Positions 34,910 to 37,728 of a stretch of 37,728 bases of DNA are shown here, in pieces. Position numbers and translations under genes: made by a program. The stretch's first letter is position 1; every line of letters starts with the position of its first letter. This stretch comes from Pseudomonadota bacterium (GTDB lineage: Bacteria > Pseudomonadota > Alphaproteobacteria > Sneathiellales > Sneathiellaceae). The notes below the pieces were generated by a model, which was not told the DNA's origin, made no database searches, and saw only the letters and a list, made by a program, of their open reading frames with translations. The stretch is from NCBI GenBank assembly GCA_024743055.1, contig JANSXH010000004.1, positions 1 through 37,728 on the forward strand, written 5' to 3'.

Positions 34910-35721
34910 TGAAACCGACCAGTTACAAAGAAAAATTCGGCTGTCTGTCCCAGGCGAAACGGGTGTGGGCCGTCGCCAGCATCCATGGCGATTCCGCCCG
35001 GCTCATCGCGTTACATGATGATCTTGTCCGGAAATGGAAACATGGGGACCGGCTGGTATATTTGGGTAACTACCTAGGGCGCGGTGACGGTATTCTCGAC
35101 GTCCTCGACGAACTTCTGTCCTTTCGCATCAATCGCCTGTGCCTGGCCGGTATGGCAGCCCAGGACATCATCTTTCTGCGGGGTGCCCAGGAAGAGATGT
35201 GGCGCAAGCTACTTCAGATCCAGCTAGCCAGGGATCCCAACACCGTCTTCGACTGGATGGTCGATCACGGAATCGAAGAGACCTTGCGAGCTTACGGCGA
35301 AGATGTAGAGGATGTCCGAAAGTATTTCCGCGAGGGCATTCTCTCAACCACAAAATGGGCCAATCGCTTGCAAAGCAAAATCCACGAACATCCGGGTCAT
35401 AACGATATTTTCGTCGCCCTGCGCCGCGCCGCCTATACGGAAAATGGTGAGCTGTTGTTCGTTCATGCCGGCATTGACCCCAGCCTGCCGATCATCGAAC
35501 AGTCAGATACCTTTTGGTGGGCCAACAGTCAGTTTGACAAAATCGACAAACCCTATGCCGGGTTCAATCGCCTCATTCGCGGCTATGACAATGATCATAG
35601 TGGCCTTGTCACGACCCCATATACGGTTACTCTCGACGGCGGATGTGGTTTTGGCGGACCGCTGATGGCGGCGTGCTTTACACTTGATGGCGAGATCGAC
35701 GACGAAATCATCATCGACTGA
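34909..35721 (+). CDS. Metallophosphoesterase-fold protein, probable pseudo-phosphatase
   Basis: This 270-residue protein follows the PPP/calcineurin-like phosphatase plan but lacks most metal ligands. GDxHG reads A23-S-I-H-G; GDxxDRG reads G53-N-Y-L-G-R-G; GNHE reads G92-A-Q-E; VHAG is kept (H186); the C-terminal RGHT reads R224-G-Y-D. So D to S, D to N, N to A, catalytic H to Q, and H to Y. With only H26 and H186 intact, normal two-metal catalysis is unlikely. The frame is open and clean, so this is not a decayed gene; a binding or regulatory role is inferred. No ribosome site precedes the ATG. It follows carD by 102 bases, after a terminator. Confidence 0.8.
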   Translation: MKPTSYKEKFGCLSQAKRVWAVASIHGDSARLIALHDDLVRKWKHGDRLVYLGNYLGRGDGILDVLDELLSFRINRLCLAGMAAQDIIFLRGAQEEMWRKLLQIQLARDPNTVFDWMVDHGIEETLRAYGEDVEDVRKYFREGILSTTKWANRLQSKIHEHPGHNDIFVALRRAAYTENGELLFVHAGIDPSLPIIEQSDTFWWANSQFDKIDKPYAGFNRLIRGYDNDHSGLVTTPYTVTLDGGCGFGGPLMAACFTLDGEIDDEIIID

Positions 35722-35738
35722 TTTCGGTCCTTGACGGC

Positions 35739-37259
35739 TTATTCACGCCCATATCTCAACGTTTTGTATTCACGGCCCGGAATCGGGGAATGATCGTCAA
35801 ACTCCGGATTAAGAAGAATAAACAGCGCTTTCTTGTCCTGAACAACTTCGGCCATGCCCGCCGCTAATTCATCGACTTCCTGACCGGATTTGACTTTTTC
35901 GATGACCATATAGGTCGGCTTGATTTCCTGTGCTTCCTGGTACTGCAGGGGCTTGAAGCTGTTATAGCTACCGGCGATCCGCTGATTAAGGTCATTATTG
36001 CTAGTCGGCATCTGATAGACAAAACGGGCCACGCGATCATCACCAAAATCAATGGCAACTGCCGTCAGATAAATTTTACGACCATTTGTTTCAACAATAA
36101 TCCGGGTGACAGCTGCCGGAGCGCCACCAACGCGGATCGTATCTATGGTTTTCGGATTCAGCTTTTCAAGCCATACGCTACGCATATAATCAGCAAGTGG
36201 CTGGCCGCTGTATTTGACGCGACCTAGATCGAAAATCATCTGCCCGCCTTCGCCATCCACGGCGTATACTGCCTTCGACGAATTGATCAGCTGAAAACCT
36301 TCCGGTGCGTTGAATTTAAATCTCAGGTCCGGATGCAGGAATTCCCGCCCCTTGATGATGCCTTCTTTGGGATCATCGCCATAGAGCATACCATTAATAG
36401 CGGCAAGATAGCGGACACGCTCATAGGGCCGCTCCAGGTCATCGGCATTGAGTCTCGCCTCCTGGCTGGCCCGATCGACTCGGTCCTCCGTATGGGGGTG
36501 GGAGGCGAAGAAATCGAACAGACTGCCTTTGCTCTTATTCCCGGTGATCTTTCTGGTATATTCCGCCTGGGCTTGCATCCGCTTTAGAAAATCGGCCATG
36601 GCTTCATGCGGATAGCCCGCCAGATCAAGATATTTGACCCCCAGCTGATCCGCTTCATGTTCCTGGTCCCGCGAGTAACCGGCGATATACATTCCGCCCA
36701 GCTGCTGTCCAAGCTGTTGCACAGCACCGCTGCCGGTCAGTATCCCGGCGAGAGCCCCGATCAAGCCGACACCTGTCGCCCGAGATTGCCGCTGGGCCCC
36801 GTGTCGGGCGGTAACATGGCCGATCTCATGGGCAAGAACCCCGGCGACTTCTGCTTCATTATTGGCAAGGGCCAACAGGCCGCGGGTAATGTAAACATAG
36901 CCGCCCGGCAGAGCAAAAGCATTGACGACCGGGCTATTAAGAATAGTAAAGCGCCAGGGTAAATCCCGCATTTCCGTCACAAAGGCGAGTTTCAGGCCTA
37001 TATCGAGGATATATTCATTCAATCCTTCCTGGATATATTCACCGCCAAACTGGGCGACAATTCTCGGATGCTGCTGGGTGCCAATCGCCCGCTCATCCGA
37101 TGGCTCAAAGATCGAAAATAAATCGTCCATGACACTGGCCGTCGCAGGGCCAGGACTTAGGGTAAGACCGACCACCAGAAACGGTGTCAGGAGAACCCGA
37201 GAGCAGAGCAGCCTTGCCTTACCCCCTCGTCGCCCGATTTGTTGCCTGTCTTTAGTCAC
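35739..37259 (-). CDS. M48 family metalloprotease, BepA-like
   Basis: This 506-residue exported zinc protease resembles BepA (YfgC), which guards outer-membrane protein assembly. It has a long N-region with a signal sequence (hydrophobic about 21-35, possible cleavage near ATA-S at 41-42), the zinc motif H144-E-I-G-H148 and the third ligand in YSRDQEHEAD (E200). The C-terminal part (about 290-506) is not the TPR domain of E. coli BepA but an extended beta-rich region of unassigned type. The GTG start overlaps the upstream stop by eight bases (GTGACTAA) with GGAG seven bases before it, so translation is coupled to the nuclease-like gene. Confidence 0.88.
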   Translation of the reverse strand: MTKDRQQIGRRGGKARLLCSRVLLTPFLVVGLTLSPGPATASVMDDLFSIFEPSDERAIGTQQHPRIVAQFGGEYIQEGLNEYILDIGLKLAFVTEMRDLPWRFTILNSPVVNAFALPGGYVYITRGLLALANNEAEVAGVLAHEIGHVTARHGAQRQSRATGVGLIGALAGILTGSGAVQQLGQQLGGMYIAGYSRDQEHEADQLGVKYLDLAGYPHEAMADFLKRMQAQAEYTRKITGNKSKGSLFDFFASHPHTEDRVDRASQEARLNADDLERPYERVRYLAAINGMLYGDDPKEGIIKGREFLHPDLRFKFNAPEGFQLINSSKAVYAVDGEGGQMIFDLGRVKYSGQPLADYMRSVWLEKLNPKTIDTIRVGGAPAAVTRIIVETNGRKIYLTAVAIDFGDDRVARFVYQMPTSNNDLNQRIAGSYNSFKPLQYQEAQEIKPTYMVIEKVKSGQEVDELAAGMAEVVQDKKALFILLNPEFDDHSPIPGREYKTLRYGRE

Positions 37260-37728
37260 CTGTCATCTCCATGATCTCTAACTGCTGCGGAAAACTGAGC
37301 TCGAGAAACGGTCCATTATAAAACCTGATCCAGCCCCGTATTCGAACTATTTTATTCTCCAAGGCCGTCAACTTCCAGTCCCGGTTTTCAAATTTAGGCC
37401 GACTTCTTGAGGGAATTGCGGCAGTAAAGTCCGATTTCCAGTCCTCTCCAAAGTTTAGATAGGTATTTTTTGGCGTGACGTAAACCTCTTGTACCCTACC
37501 CTCGGCAATAATAAAGCGGCCTTTGGGGGCCGACATTTGGGGATTTGACGCATCATGAACCTGTAACCGTGCCCACAAGCCCTTTTTGTGTTGCTCCGCC
37601 TCCCGCTCTGCCATTTGCATTTCCTGGGCAAGTTCTGGCGGGTAAACGGCACTACCGCTCCACAAGGCAAGGCCTTCCCTTACTAGATATTTCTGCACCC
37701 ACAGCCTGTTTGCAGTGAGCAGTCTGCC
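37252..37728 (-). CDS. Thermonuclease (SNase)-like protein, 5' part missing
   Basis: The frame is open to the right window edge, so the N-terminal part is cut off. The visible 158 residues start GRLLTANRLW and continue with LVREGLALWSG and AEREAEQHKKGLW, the C-terminal part of an SNase fold, including the Arg of the GR motif used in catalysis. A further domain follows (GRVQEVYVTPKNTYLNFGEDW, about 75-95 of the visible part), an OB-like module found in alphaproteobacterial members. It likely has a signal peptide in the missing part, as others do, and is co-translated with the M48 protease. Nuclease activity cannot be confirmed without the N-terminus. Confidence 0.8.
   Translation of the reverse strand, partial: GRLLTANRLWVQKYLVREGLALWSGSAVYPPELAQEMQMAEREAEQHKKGLWARLQVHDASNPQMSAPKGRFIIAEGRVQEVYVTPKNTYLNFGEDWKSDFTAAIPSRSRPKFENRDWKLTALENKIVRIRGWIRFYNGPFLELSFPQQLEIMEMTGD

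Overview
The window is a stretch of alphaproteobacterial chromosome made mostly of core genes. Markers of the class are DUF4167 beside prmC, DUF1178, an AvFdI-type seven-iron FdxA, CarD, an NDUFAF5-like methyltransferase beside comF/grxC, and the order lysC, ptsP, prfA, prmC, clpB. Composition is close to balanced; one 60-base line of secA counted by hand is 55% G+C. A marine or soil relative of Sneathiellales or Rhodospirillales is a guess from gene content only. GTG and TTG starts are frequent.

Left edge, 1-434: no gene. The first nine bases match the inner end of the Tn5/Nextera mosaic end, so this is probably a contig end. A strong promoter with a GC-rich discriminator points out of the window to the left, as expected beside an rRNA operon. 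Genes on the + strand follow: an M23 endopeptidase and an MFS transporter.

3.2-17.5 kb, minus strand. Read in transcription order: lysC, a nitronate monooxygenase-like gene, ptsP (EI-Ntr), a rodZ-like gene, ispG, hisS, prfA, prmC, a DUF4167 gene, terminator, then clpB. This block joins amino-acid synthesis and nitrogen-PTS signalling to isoprenoid synthesis, cell shape and translation termination (RF1 and its methylase).

17.6-22.8 kb, plus strand: ubiG, argJ, mutT, lemA and a DUF2207 membrane protein. 22.9-24.4 kb, minus strand: a winged-helix regulator and the NDUFAF5-like methyltransferase. 24.5-26.5 kb, plus strand: comF, grxC and a Nit2-type amidase. These are followed by a small methyltransferase (-), DUF1178 (+), a parvulin-type periplasmic isomerase (-) and secA (+).

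31.5-37.7 kb: an AT-rich membrane acyltransferase that looks acquired, a TerB-like protein, fdxA, carD, a metallophosphoesterase-fold protein that has lost most metal ligands, and on the minus strand an M48 protease behind a thermonuclease-like gene that runs off the edge.

The least ordinary features are (i) the fdxA-carD interval, which holds an extended -10 promoter, a perfect 10-bp hairpin and a hairpin followed by nine T, inside a second nested pairing, so it is either a small RNA or a regulated carD leader; and (ii) the probable pseudo-phosphatase downstream of carD, whose start codon lies in one arm of a perfect 9-bp inverted repeat. I saw no CRISPR array, insertion sequence, prophage, tRNA gene or defence system.
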